64,000 nucleotides of DNA from Hymenolepis diminuta (Eukaryota > Platyhelminthes > Cestoda > Cyclophyllidea > Hymenolepididae), in NCBI GenBank assembly GCA_900708905.1, contig CAADRB010000039.1:505468-569467 (forward strand), written 5' to 3'. The translations under genes and the position numbers were made by a program. Positions 11,401 to 26,400 of this stretch are shown here, one piece after another. The notes beneath the pieces are model-generated. The model ran no database searches. It had not been told where the DNA came from and saw nothing but the letters and a program-made list of their open reading frames with translations. The stretch's first letter is position 1, and the number at the start of each line of letters is the position of its first letter.

Positions 11401-14400
11401 AGAGAATATTAGTAAAGATGAACAAGGAAAACTCACGGAACGAATAAGCTGCTTAAAAGTAAGCCCACTTTTTGCATAAAGGATAACAATACTGGACATT
11501 CCAATTTCTGAACCCTGGAATCTGGTCCCTAAATTCAAGAGGAGACATTTTAAGTTCAATGTCCAGCACATTGTTATCTGCGTGACTGGGAGATGATTTA
11601 AGAAATCTCGATACTACCTAAATTACAATCCAGAAGTAGATACATTTTAGGCACTCGGTATCAGTTGGACAGTGGTTTGTATTCTTTTATAATAGTCGGA
11701 CTGATAAATGATTGGCTTTCATACCTTAAGCCTAAATATAGATCGATTCATTTCAAATCATCTTTGGGTGATTTTCTGAAAGGATATCGAAATTCCGACA
11801 CGTAGTACATTGGATTAGCTTTGTTTTTTAAATAATAACTTTTTGTTACAATCGAAAACTATTGCAGAGAACTGATATGAATAGTTTAATTGGGTTATGT
11901 AGCACTTGCCATGAGAGATGTTCCCGTACGGAACAATTTAAATAGCTTCTTGAAATCGTACTTAAAGAAATCGGAAAAATAGATGGATTTCAGAGTAATC
12001 TTTCAACGAAACATTTCTCTGTCAGATTTTTGTTTGTTATTCTGTCCTATTTAATTTTGATGGACATCGCCTTTAAGAATAGCAAGGAAGTACGAATCGT
12101 TACATGTAATAACCTTTTTTACGGCGTTGGCATAACAGAATGAAAGAGATATTTGTTGAATAAAGCCATTTGGAGTGAATCGTACCAACGTTACTCATTG
12201 TTAACGGACTATAGTCAAAATTCTCAAGGGTGCTGAAAAAAACGTCTCCCAATTATGGGCAGAGTAGCAGCATCATGCAGCCTCTGGTGAAGAACTCAAA
12301 TTCCGTTTACTCTCATTCTAACATTACTAATTTATAGTTATGGTCATATCGGTTCATTGGAGTGAACCAACGAGCACTGCGTATCGACCGCTAAGCCCCC
12401 GGCCCACTTGACCAGCCCATGACTTTAGAATCAGAATTTCCTTTTCGATAATTTAAGCTGAGATGATTGAATTAAACTTATTCAGAACAAAAAATTAAAT
12501 TCTAAATTATTGCAACCTACTGAAAATGATATTCTGAACTTAATTATTAGAAACTTTGCTCAGCTTCGCTCGATAATTACTAAAGCAACAAAAATACTCA
12601 AGTTGAAACAAAATCAGGATCGTGTTCAGAATACTATGGCAGAACTGGTGACCTGAAAATGGGAAAAGTGTTTCAGATCATTGTGTCTTATGTTTATATT
12701 TTAACCCAAAGCAACTACTTGTTAATTACTACATAGTAACTAAGGTCATGATCTCGGTAACAGGGCAATTGAATATAGATGAATTATTTGAAGGTGTTTA
12801 AGGCCATGTAAAGGTCACAAGTTAACTTGTAACAACGTCGATTGACATATATTCGTCATAGCAACTAAATCATAGAACAAATAATAGGACACGTGTTTTA
12901 TGATCATGCACAATTCTTTTGATTTAAACAATGTCGAGGATCTTATTAACACTATAACTGAATATAGATATTTTGTATTCAGTTTTGTTTTGAGGTCACG
13001 AAAAATTATCAATTAGACGATATGATAAAACGCCTTTACTGATGTGTTTTCGCCGTAGTAATTAAATCATAAAAGACGTGTAAAAATGTCCAATGATAGT
13101 ACACGGATTCGAACAATGTCAATAACCTTGTTCACAGGGTAACTAAGCACAATTCTACTACCAAGAATGTACCAAGGCCAGTGTATGTTGACATAGCAAC
13201 TAATTAATAATATTTGTAACAATTAACACAACATCATAGAACACAGCCTAGTACCAATTACCGTTCTTTTACGCCTATTACTAAGGCAAAATATTGTTAT
13301 GCGACAAAGTTGTTCAAAACATTTATTCAAATACTTTGCTCAATAAACGGACTCACTATTCTATGGACGTATTGATACCAAGGGCTTCAAGCGCACAATT
13401 TCTGAATTCATCTTTCGATTGAAAGATTGGGAAACTAATTCTCCGTACCCGTTACCCAAATCAATGGATCAACTTGTCCGACTATTTCATATAAAATAGG
13501 TTTGAAATACGAAGAAATATAATTTTTATTCAGTTAGGCAGTAATGATTAACTTGAACCTAAAATTGATCCAACGAGACTTCACGCTTCTCTTCAAAGAG
13601 TCTTTAGAATGTCTCTCGTGTATCCAAGATTTGTGCCAGAAATTGATATTCTTCAAAATCAACATTGTTCTCAGTTGTTTTGAATAGTCCTCTCTTAAGC
13701 TTTTACTATTTTACTGATATTTCTTAAATTGTTCTTCAGTTGGGGTGTGTGGGAACCCAACATTTTTAATAAGTTCAAAATATTCAAAAACCATCCCAGC
13801 GTAATTAGACACTACGATGATCACTCTCTTATTGTATGTAATGTAACAAAACTATGAAATCACCATAGCAACGAAATGCTGCGTAAGAGCAGTAATGTAC
13901 CAATGAGTTTTGTAATGGTTATTACCTCGTATGAAGACATTAATTAGGGAGCAGCTTGGTAATTATTTCTGGGGAGCTTTTCAGCATTCGTTAATGTAAA
14001 AATATATGAATCTTTATTTAAAGTTGCTTTATTCTGTTTTAACGTTTCAGACCGATAATTTTCATGTCCGAATTATACCTTCGTTCACCACTTTGATTCA
14101 ATATAGTCACTCCCTCGACTAGTTCAGTTGGCCTCGGAAACAAGAAAGATGTGAACTTAACTTCACACTTATCCGAAAAGCAAACGTCTTAAAGTTAATC
14201 CACCTTATATATCCCCTGACGTAAATATCTCGTCTTTGCACAGGTATTTATTTATATAAATGGCTAAGGTGATTAAATAACCTAGATATCATAGGTACAA
14301 GTTAACGTCGAGACGATACCGACCTTTTCAAATTCCACACCTCACTCTAAAAAAGGCGGAAACGAGTAATAATACTTCAATAGAGATACCTATGTATTAT

Positions 14401-17400
14401 TTGCATTTAATTGTTTAATTTAACAGACTTATCTCAGAAGATCAACTCACTTTAATTTAAATCCTTCATTTTTCTATTAAAGGTAACTTCTGATAGTGGA
14501 TTGGTTGTGAGCTTCCTTATATATCAGTTTACTTAACTTCCAGATCTGACCAGTATTCTCCAATTTTAACAACTATTACTGTCGTCATTCTGTAATTTAG
14601 TAATCTCTAATTTATAATAAAATGTTGCAACTCCTTTGCTGTCCGTCAAATTTTTCAGGTGAAGACGTATATCACCTGTTTAAGCTTGACCCCAAGCCCC
14701 CACTATGATGTGGCATTGCAATGTTTTCTTAAATTATGCAGCTTCAGGCTTGTCTTATTTACTTAGAGAGATCAATCTAGTCTCCCTATTTGAGATGTTT
14801 GGATCTACATTTTCCTTAGTATAAAGAAACAAGTGAATCGCTCTTCCTAATGCAATTTGATCTCGCCATTGGTTTGATGGCGTAGTGTCAACCTGCACGA
14901 TACTCATCAGATCATCACATCACATATCAAGCGATGGACAGTAGAATGAGCTTTTGATCAAAGAGGATGCAAGAAGCTGATCTGTTCTTGGAAAATACAT
15001 CAATAGGCACCTATCTAAAATTATAAGAGACAGAAATAGGAATAATATTTTTGTATATGTATATCTGTATTCTTGAACAGTTGAAGCAATGGTTTGAAAA
15101 ATGAGACATTATTCATTAAATTCGTATTCATTCATTCAGTATGAAATCGTTAAACCCATCTATATATACGCGTAATTTTGTTTCTCTGATACGTTCTGTA
15201 TACTACTGATTTGATTAAGTAATTAAACTTTCTTTAGCTGATTCAGATTGCCTTGACAACAAAATATGACCTCAACTTCACACTTGTCTGAAGACTAAAC
15301 GTCTTAAGAGTAACCCCCTACAAACACGTGTTTATTTACCTAGGCGTTCGAAGGTGATTGAATGACATGATTAATTCAAAATTAATTCACCCTAAATTTT
15401 CTACAAATTGGTGGCGTATCAAACTAAGACTTCTCATTTAAAGTTGATTTTTTAAAATTGGGGTTGTTGGGTATGAAATGATGAAATCCAAATGAAGAGG
15501 AGGTGAGTAGCTCTTAATGAAAAATTTCTGAGAGAATAAGAAAGATAAATTGGGAGATTTCAGTCTTGAAAGCGAGATTTTTGCTCGACAGAGCTACTTT
15601 GTTGATATAATCTTCATTCGTTTGAATAGAGGACGTTTAGTAGACTCTTAGCCATCAGGATAAGTAGTAGGTTTTGCATTTCAGGAGTGGAGTTTTAAAT
15701 TTGTTCGCATATTCATTTGATTGCAATGAAAGTTTGCATTCGATTTGACCAAGTTTTAGAGATCGAATGGTGGTGACTTAACTAACCTCTTCTTTTCCTT
15801 TAGGGAAGTCGTTTTTGAATGAAGCTACGTTAATTAATCATTTAGAAATGAGTTCTTATTGGTATGCCCTTCTAAACGTGCTGCATTTCCGATCCGTTGC
15901 TAAGTAATAGAGCTGACAGCTCTTTGCTGACAATTTTCGAGTGAAAATGTCTATCACCAGGTTTCATTTCTTATGTTTGACCCCATTTCCCCATGTAGAT
16001 ATGGCAATGAAAAGTTTTCTTAAGGGACCTGGCCTCAGGTTTGACTTATCTAATTTTCTGGTCAGTCAAAATGGCTTGTCTAGGTCTTAGCTGCTAGGGC
16101 TAAGGAGATAGGTTGAATTAAAGAATGAGAAAACAAATGACTTGCTGTCATTGGCACAATTTCCACCAACTATTGCAGTGCCAACGTGCATATCTACAAA
16201 ATTCATGAGCTAGATACTCATCAGCGCACATTAGACGTTTTGATTAAAAAAGGTCGAGAAATTCTTATCGGAGAGGCTCCGAGATGCTAATCCACTTTCG
16301 AAAATGAGTTTTGAAAAACGCGGATAGGCTTTATTCTTTTACAATAAATTATAACAGATTACATCTAATGCTACTTAATTTGGACCTGGCGCTATTTTTC
16401 GCTGATTTATATTTATTCATTCTAAATGATTGATTTTGAAATCATTCAAGAATTTACCGAATTGTTTCCCTAATATAATCTCGTTCAAGTTTTAGCACCA
16501 TCCGACACATTTCAACTTTCTTAATTGAAAGGTTAGATCTAAGGAAAAATATTTTCCTTTTTCATGCCAAGCCACCAAAATACTCATTTTGTCAGGTTGT
16601 AACAGAGGTTCTGTCCATTTTTAAATTTGAATTGAAGTGGAAATGTTGTCAAAAATACATTTACTTAGTGTTCAACATAGTCACCATTTTTATTAATTAC
16701 ATCTTCCCCTCTTGCCATAAGCCTTCTGATTCCTTCTTCATAGAATTCAGCCAGCTTGAACTCAAAAAAGAAACCAGCTTCATTTCGACCTCTTCTCTTG
16801 AAGTAAGCCTTCGTCCCATTTAATGATTCTGTAAGCTCCTGAAAAGTGAAAATCGGTTAGTGCAAGATCGGGAGAATATGGTGGGTGATGCGTGACTTCC
16901 CAGCTAAATTCTTCAACGAGATTTTTAGTCGCTCTTGAGGTGCGAGATTTGGCATTGTCATGGTGCAGAATCACTCCTTTCCGATTCATCAAAGAAGGCC
17001 GTTTTTCCTGCCATTAACTGCTTTTAAACGAGTTAGCTACTGACAGTAAACTTCAGATGTTACTGTTTGATCGTCACTCATTAGTCCGTAATAAACAATC
17101 CCCTTCAAATCCCACCATACACACAAAAGAATTCGGGCGCAGTCCCGATTTGTCTCGGTTGTGAAATTGGCATTGAACTACGATTTAGCCACTGTCCTTT
17201 GTGCTTAACACTGTTGTAAAGGATCCACTTCTCGTCGCTGTCAGTTATGATTCAGTCCAAAAAGGTGCCTGAAGCTCACCAGAACGCAGTGAGACACAAC
17301 AGGTCACACCCTGTTGCCTGTTGATTTCGGACAAATGTTGTAGGACCCATTTCCCAGCTTTTGAGACTTTGCCAAGTCTTAATTTCCCAATGTATGGTCA

Positions 17401-20400
17401 TGTGGCTTACGTGAGGGGTTTTGGTCAGTTCTCTAGTAGTGCAGGTTGCATTTTCATTAATGGCAACTTGCAATTGCTCAGAATTGAGTTTTTTAGAGCA
17501 TCCTGCTCTCGGTTCGTCTTTCAGGCTGAAGTCATCCTTTTTGAAACGTGAAAGTGAAGACCACCTTCTGCAGGTCTTCTCATCATTTCCATAAGCGTCT
17601 CTGAGTGTTTTTGATATTGCCTGATATGGTCTTTATTTGGAGTGTACATTAGGGCTAGAAATATTTATTGATAGGGACAATTATCAAACAATTTGAAAGA
17701 AGAAATAATGTTTTAGTAATTATCATAGAGAAGCATACATCATTAAGAAGCTAAATTGAAGTGATCGTGCCCTAAACACACCGCTCAAAAATTGGGCAGA
17801 ACTTCTATTACAACCTGATACTAGATCAGCTTCCAATGTCCAATTTAAATCGGCCTCTTCCAGCTATATTTCTTATTTCGAAAGAAGAAGCAAAGCAGTT
17901 TGACGAATTTGGTGGGAAAATATTATGTAAAACCGATTCATCACCTCCTTTTGTCCGAATATAAAACCTTAACACTAACATAGTGTGTGACAACTTTATA
18001 AATAAACCTTCGGTTGCATTATTAATAAGGAAGTTATTTTATCCTTTAATTATGTTGTACCCATCTATTTGAGATTAACAAGACACTAAGACTGTTTTTA
18101 TAATCCGCGTTAATTATAGATACGATTTGGACAAATTCCTTCACAGTTTAGCGAGATGTCTGAGATGTCTCAATTATTTAATTCTATCGAGCATAATTCT
18201 GGACAGATGAGGCGTCTTTACACAGACCCTTTACGAACCCTGTAGTATAAATATCAGTATAGAATTAAAAACACCTCATAATAACTGCAAAGAACTAATA
18301 TTAATTTTCTCCCAAAACACAATTCGATATTTATTCAAGCAATAAATAGTTTCTTTATTTCAAAAAAATGAACTGTCCAAAGCGGGTGGAAAATTAATGA
18401 TATGCATTTGGCGGAAGAGAGTGAGAGTCCCATAGGGTCAACTGTCCGATTGTAATTTGATGAACCCCAGCTTGGGAGTCGTGGGGGATGAATTAATGAG
18501 ATCCTCGTTATTTGATATCTGTGGGAACGAATTAATACAAGTTTCTGGTTTTAATATTCTACCTTTGTGAATATTACTCACTGCAATAGTCCTAACTGTC
18601 ACTTCACTATTCTTGGATAAGACTTTTTATAATATTTCAGTTGCCTAAAAAACATAATTAAACAACCGCTTCTTAATAATAATAGAAGGCCAGAAGTTTA
18701 GCAGGGAATCAGAGAGAGAAAGAGAGAGAGTATGAAGAAGAAAAATGGAGAATTTTAGGGCGCAATATGGCGTTTGTATCGAGAATTTTCGGACGAAAAA
18801 TGTTTTTCCTCGAGGTAATCTCAGAGATTCTGGAAGATTAAAACTATGACAATCAGAAGATCTTATTAGCTGTAGCGATCATATATGTATACTTTCATCT
18901 TAACAGTTTTCCTTTGCTGTCAGTTCTTTCCATTGAACGTGAGTACAACAAGTGGAAAGTCACAGACAAAAGCAACGAATAGGGTTTTTGTAAAAGCTGA
19001 AATGGGCTTAAAACGGAAGATGTTTTATTGTTAATGTTAATCCAAATCTAGATGCCATCTAACGAGATTCGGCGAAATTCTGAGTTTCTTCGGTGCAAAA
19101 AATTCTCTCCATAACATCAACACTCTAACTATCAATCACTATCAGCTTGACAACTACTTGTAATTTTTTGGACAATTTTGACCTTTTTCTTCGTAGGAAT
19201 AAAGTTGAAAAGTACATCCCTAAATTCAGACTGACATTGTGCTAGTGTCCAATCTCTTAATACCTAAGCGTAACTAGAGTTGTCAGATAAATTTATTTTG
19301 AACGGTAATAATGAAGAACTGGAGCCTTTATTAACGTTGTCAATTTTTTCTTAACAGCTTAAAGCTCACGATGAAGATCGAAGCGCCCAACTGGACTACT
19401 CCCTTGTAGAAGCTCAAGGAGTCAGTGGTTCCCAATCCGTTTCTTTAATTTTCGAGGTGGAGAAAAGCGGACGTGTGGTGCTAAGAAGACCTCTCGATTT
19501 CGAATCTTGGAAATCCTACACCTTGCCCATCAGTGTCACAGACGGTGACTTCAGCACAGAGACCACTCTTCATGTTATTGTGGCAGATGTCAACGATGAA
19601 ACCCCGCGTTTTGAAATCAATCCAATTCATTTGAGCGCTGAGGAGGGAACATCAGCCAAACGGTTAATAGGCCAGGTAAATGCCTTGAAAAATCCAACTC
19701 CAACTAGGTTGGAAGATCAAAGAGAAACGAGCTAATGACAGCTATTGTAGCATAAAATAGTCAATTCGCCGTTCTCGTACCATTTTTTCATACATCAAAG
19801 GCTCCCTCTCCAAGTTAATAATTTTTCCAAAAAAATGCATGTTTTAGGCGTCGCCTTGGCAATACTTTGTGATAAAATGTCCATTTATTCATGAAAGGAA
19901 TAATTGGAATAGTTAAATTAATGTCAGTTCCGAAATAGTTGCATAATTCTGAATCAATAAACGGTATATGAAATAGAGATGGAAAGTTAATTTCCTAATT
20001 ACCATTGCTTTCAAATATCGGTGATCAAATTGAGTCACCGTATCGGCTAATATTTAAAACACAATGGGACATAATCAAAATACTACATTAACTAGAGCTA
20101 ATGGGGTGCCTAATTTGAAAATCTCTTTTCAGAAAATTAAAGAACCAATAGAGAAGGCGATATGTGGGGAATTCCGCTGTTTCAGTAAAGAGATGGAAAT
20201 AACAGTTAAACTTCACGTGACTTTAATCCTTCGTTTAGTTTTCGAACGATTACTTCACACTCAAATCCTTGTTATCGCATCTTACATTTTATGGTCATGC
20301 ACTTGTGTACTTTCCAGAACGTTGAGCACATATAACTAGCCCTATTCTTTCCCCTTCCCAAGATCTTAAATGAATAAGTGATAAAGTGGGGTGTGATCTA

Positions 20401-23400
20401 ACTAATAAGATAAAGTATCGATTCTTTGACAATCGTCATTAATTCTACTTTTTAAAAATTTAATTTTAGGTGCGAGTTTACGATCCAGATAGCATGGTGG
20501 TGAACGGTGTAGTTCGATGCAAGGAGCCGGACGAATGGGCTCATCGCCAGGCCCTCCTCTTCTCTCCGGACCCCCAGGCACATCCCTCCGCGGGTCGGTA
20601 TGACCTTCAAACTCGAGTCGAATTGGATCGTGAGGGTCCAGACACCCTACCAGGTGGTCTCGCACTTATTCGTCTCATCTGCTGGGATGGGAACGAGATG
20701 ATTCATCCCTCGAACGAGCAGCCGAGAAAGCTCACTTCAACATTGACTGCAACGCTAACAATTAGGGATATTAATGACAACCCACCCATGTTTCAACAGC
20801 CAATTTATCACGTCACTCTGGCTGAGAACAATCACATTGGCGCTAAGATCATCCAGGTACTGCAGTGGCAAATACGCAAAAATAAATCAGCCTTATTTTT
20901 GTAATATATTTTTTTAGCAATCATGTGAACAAATCTGGGTAAATCAACGTTAATTCGTGGGAAATTTACTTTGAGATACAGAAAAACAGAATTTGTCCTT
21001 ACCAGTAGTTATCTCATGAGAGCAATTCATTTAAAATACTTCAGTTAATCCAAACAATTAAAATTTAAAAATCATTACAGTCTTCCGAGAAATTATTATT
21101 GTCTTATCCTTATTTATGCTTCACAAGTTCAATTAAAATGATCCTAGAGATATGAGTGCAAGTATAATGTAAGGATTGCTGAGCTGTTCTGAACTCTGAA
21201 ACTGCATCATTGATAAATTTAAAAAGTTTGATACGTACTTACTATTTCCATTACAGGTTCAAGCTCACGACCCAGATGATGGTGAGAATGCAGAAATAAC
21301 GTATTCTCTACTTGACCGAGCTAATTTCCACGTGAATCCCGCGTCAGGCTGGGTCACAGCCACAGTGGAGTTTGATCGAGAGAAGCGAGACTCCTATCAA
21401 GTGACCATAATTGCCACTGACAATGGATCTCAAAGGCTGACGGGCTCGGCACTACTCAATGTAACGATCCTAGACCAAAACGACAATCCGCCTCAACTGG
21501 TACCTTGCGATAAAATGCCAAGTCCATTAGTGGTCTGGGAGAACTCTGCACCTGGAACATTCATCGGAAATTTGATCGCAACTGACGCTGATATAGGACG
21601 AAATGGGGAAATCGTCTTCCGGCTGTCAAAGAAACATGCTCCTTCTGCTTCGCATTTTGAATTGCGTACAAATGGGACTCTATATACATCTTTACCTCTT
21701 GATAGAGAACAAAAGGTAAGACAGATTTCTGTTGAGCCAGAGCTAATGACTATTGACAGTTGATTAATAGACTACTTTGAGAATTACAGGGTTCCCCTTC
21801 TGGAAGACTGTTTATTAACAGTGACCTGTGAATTTTTGACCAATTTTAAAGAGTCCACAATTATTATATAAATTAAACACAAAGTTGGTTGAGATTTTCA
21901 TTGCATTATCTTCCTATCTATTGTACCATTAATTGTGTCCGATAATTACAGACTCGTCTGAATCCCGGGTAAAAGTTAATCGTGGAAATATTCTTTCACT
22001 GGGTAATGTTGATAAAGTGCTCGTTCTACGGATTCATCTGAAAACTCACGCGATTATGGTTCAATTCCGGACTGCCAGTTCTTTTTAACTGAAACTGCCT
22101 TCGAGCTATTAGGTACCTATAAAATTAGAATAAAAGCACACACAATGTGTCGGATAAAGGGGATTAATCAGGATGTAAATATTCATTGATGTAAACAGTT
22201 TATTATAGCTGAGGCATCAGACTAAATCCATTCCCATCTCCCATACTGTAAAACTTCACATCGAGTAAGAACGGTGAAATTTAAGATTGATAAACAATGG
22301 CAGAAATTTCCACGGCTGAGTATGCATGTAGTATGTCTGCTTTTTCTTTCACGTCGAAGAGTAATACCACTCCTCACATTTCTACGTGATGAATTCGCAG
22401 TGTAATTTTTAATTTTTGTACAAGTCTGCTGCATGACTGTACTCTCAGTCTTGGATTAAAGTGAAATATGTGAGCGCCCATCTCTATCTTCTCTCAGAAT
22501 CAAATTTCTATGTATTCTCCTTTTCTGCTCTCGTGCGCATCTAATTTAATTCCAGGCATGGGGGAAGACATTTTAGTCCAGAGAGATTGCATCGCTAACA
22601 TTATTGCAGTAGCTGCTGCTGTAGTAACGACATGGGAGTAAACTGCGGCAAAGTCGTGATAGCATCTCATGTGTTCCCATTAGTCATTAAGTCCATAAAC
22701 CACCACTACTGATATCATCTTTAAGTAGTTTTTTATGCATTACAGGGGGAAGTGATAACACGTTTAGCGGTATTGGATGCAAACCACTTGCCTCTTTGTC
22801 GATTTTACACCTTTCAGTACCTTTTTTTCTTACGAGAAAGCGAATAGAATGAAGAGATACTGGAGGTAAATAAACCATTGATGAAGGTATATTTAACGAC
22901 TTACTTGTTCATTTTAGGCGACATATGAATTACTTGTGGAAATAAGAGATCGCGGAACCCCGAATGTTTTATCTTCTGCGGAGACCGTTTGCATTACAGT
23001 GCTAGATGAAAATGACAACGCTCCTCATTTTGTATTGCCTGACAGGCTTTACTCCCTTGGTAGGTTTCAAAATACCAAATTTCTTAATCCCTTCAAAATA
23101 GCAACCTGAAATCAATTAATCTAAATAAAAAAACTTTATTTACTAATCTATTTATGCTCAAAGTTGAAGTTCTCTCAGTGATTCTCAGTGGAAATCCCGG
23201 GTTCTAAATTTATAAAATGAAGACCAAAACTTTGGATATTTATAAAATTCTTGAATTTCTTTCAAGCCACCAGTTACAATTAGAAATAGATCACATGCAC
23301 AGTCAAATCTGATCGGTTTTCATTGCAAATACATTTTCTGTTTAAAAACTTGTGAATCTCCGTCTCAGAGAATGTTTGATTCAGCTGATGGATTAAAAGT

Positions 23401-26400
23401 TAATAAGTTTTTTTATTAAAAAGATGAAATCACGGGTTGGGAACGAACGGGACCCATTTATTAGTCGTCCAGAACTTCAACTAAGCAAAAACCAAATGAC
23501 CGATGGAGAAAATTTTCCATCTAATATGAAACATATTACTTTTACCAGTACAAGCAGGAAAAACTATGTTAATTTATTTTAAACATGCTTGTTTTATATT
23601 TGAAAATAGACAGCATTGACTATTTGTGCATCATAACTATCGAGAGAATATGGAAAAAATTTAAAATTTCCTTTTTTTATTTCAGATGACCGAGTTTTGG
23701 ATAGCCCCTTAAGAAAAAGAGAATCTAATGAGATGTTTTCGGACACTGGGAGTTTAAAATTACCTCAGGATAGTGAACCGGTGGATTCGAGTGTAGAACC
23801 CTCACTGAGAGTATCACTTCACGAGATTCAAGGTCAGTTGGTGACTCGTCTTGAGGCTACAGATCCAGATGAGGGTGCAAATGGACGAGTTGTCTATGGA
23901 CTCAAACGACATGCCCACTCCAGAGCTCGTGTTAATCGGGCAGTAGGTGACTTTCTCGGTGTAGACGGTAACACCGGTGAAATTTGGCTTAAAAGAGCCC
24001 TTCAGGAAGACGATCTCGGGCCTCATATTTTTATCGTCTCAGCTAATGACCAAGGTTCTCCAGAGTCTCGATCGGAAAGCAAGGTAACACTCTCATCCTA
24101 TTAACATCATAATTCATGAAAACAAAGAAAAGTGTTTTAAAATGAAGTTCATCGTGTCCGTTATGGTTTAGCCACTGTTTTCTTTCGTAAAGTCAGGGTC
24201 TTCTGTACTATTGGAATGCTAGAAAGTTATGTTTCTGCCGCTGTTACCTATGTGGTCACTAGATATCGGTAGGTTACAGTCGATTCAGACTCAAAGAGAG
24301 AGATAGGACAAAACTTTAATTATTCGAAGACACTTTATTAATTCCACAAAGCCTATACATGTTCCTTATAGATGTCTGAAGAGCAAAACCTCGCCAGACA
24401 GATAAAAAATTTTGTTCCAAATATCTTTCAAGCCGTCAGAAGCTGAGTGCACCCGCATATTGATAAGGTTGATGAGCGACTTGGAGACTATTTGCAGGAA
24501 TTGCTTTTCCTGTCGGCATTCCACCAGGTTCAATGTAGAAGGATTACTGTTTTCATTTGTATGCCCTAATTGTCCTCCAATGTGTTCTAACGTCCACTTT
24601 AGAAGTAGAAGGACTACATTACACTGTTAGGTCTTAGTGGATTGGGAAAGAAAGAGGCAGAAGACTTGCAAATCAAAGAAAATTGCTCACTAAGAAAAAC
24701 TGATGGCTAGCATGAATTGGGATAAGTGGAAAATTATCGACTATACTGCAGTATAAATGAGATTTCATTACTAAACACGAGTGTGAAGGTCCAACACGCT
24801 CGAGAAACAGAGCTTGTGAATTCTGTTCGAGTTTGCCAAAAATACTCGAGTCGGATTCCTTTCTATGTTTTACGCTTAATACAGAGCCAAGAAAATGAAT
24901 CAATCTAGATGACAAATTTAATAATCATTATTTCAGGTGATGCTCGTGTCGGTTGAAAACATCCCACCAAGATCACTGAACGTTGATGGAGCAAGTTCAA
25001 GTTTTATAGCCTCTGCAGATGGGAGTGGAGATGGTGGTGTTTTCGCTAATCTCTTTCCATTCAAACTCGGTGAACGCAAAAATGTCCTCATTCTAGTAGG
25101 CCTTATCTCCGTTTCTGTAATTCTTGCTGCTACTCTTGTTGCTGCAATGATATGTATGTTAAAACCCTGCAGGTAATGTCAGTTCTTTCTCATGTTATCA
25201 TCTCATTATCTGTCAATATTAATTAATTGAGTTGAATTCTTCCAATAGGCCTTTTTCGCGTCAGCCGCGACGTTTCTACAACCAAAACCAAATGAGTTCA
25301 TCAAACGGATATAATGGTACCACTTTACAGCCCCACACCAATGCAAATGGAGGAGTTATATCCTTACAGGAGGCACGACTGATTGACAATACGTCAGGTG
25401 ACAACTTCGGAAGTGTTGCACACGATTATGGATATGGTACTACGCTTGCTCCAATTGATATGTCGGATGGTGAATGCTGGTTAGGGACCAATGGTAAAGT
25501 TAGAACATATCGAATTGTAAATGCGGATAGCGTTAGCTCTGCTAGTGAAGAGGGCTTTAATAAAGTTCCACAACTGTGGAATAAGTACAACTCCCTGCCA
25601 AGAGAAAACTTTGATCGATGTGGCAGTCCTATGAGTCTTAAACAGGAAAATATTTGCGCTACTACAAGTGCTGCTGGAGTTCTAATGACTCCATTGCGTG
25701 AAACCGAGGAGAAAATACATGAACACAGACCTTCAGGTCATTGGACTCCAATGAAACTAGCTTTAGAGTCGGTAAGTTTAATTAGATATGTTTTATTTGG
25801 CTTCTACTTGAACACAATTGAGTAACGTGATTTATCTCTGTTCATCTAGGGTAATAATGGGTCTCATACGACTTTACCAGTTGCTTTACTCCCAGCGGTG
25901 TGCTTGCGTTCTACTGGAACAAGTGTCGTATCAGCAAATAATCCCTTCGTGTCCCAAGCACCGACCACTTTTCGATCAGGTGCAGGAGAAAAACTTGACA
26001 TTGACGCCAGGGTGCCTGAGCATGCATCCGACTCAGGTCAAGGTGGAAGTGATGAGGACTTGCGATCACAGTCTTTAACTCAACCTCCACCTGTGATTAA
26101 TCTAGTTCAATGTAAGTTCATGCTTAGCGCAATCACCACAGTTTCTCAACAAGGGATATAATTTTCCTTATAAAGAATCAATATGCATAAAATTATTGGC
26201 TACTTTGTTAACCAATGATTGCAATGGTAATTACTTCAGTGGTAGACCAGGTGAGTGTGTGGGCATCAAATAATCGACAATCCTGTGCATTAGAGATGAA
26301 ACTTATGGGTTTCGCCCAATTGCAGAGAAAATATTTGGTTAGGCTCTCTAACAGACTGGATATTAATTTTCTCTACAGCCTCTCAGATAACGGAATGTGA

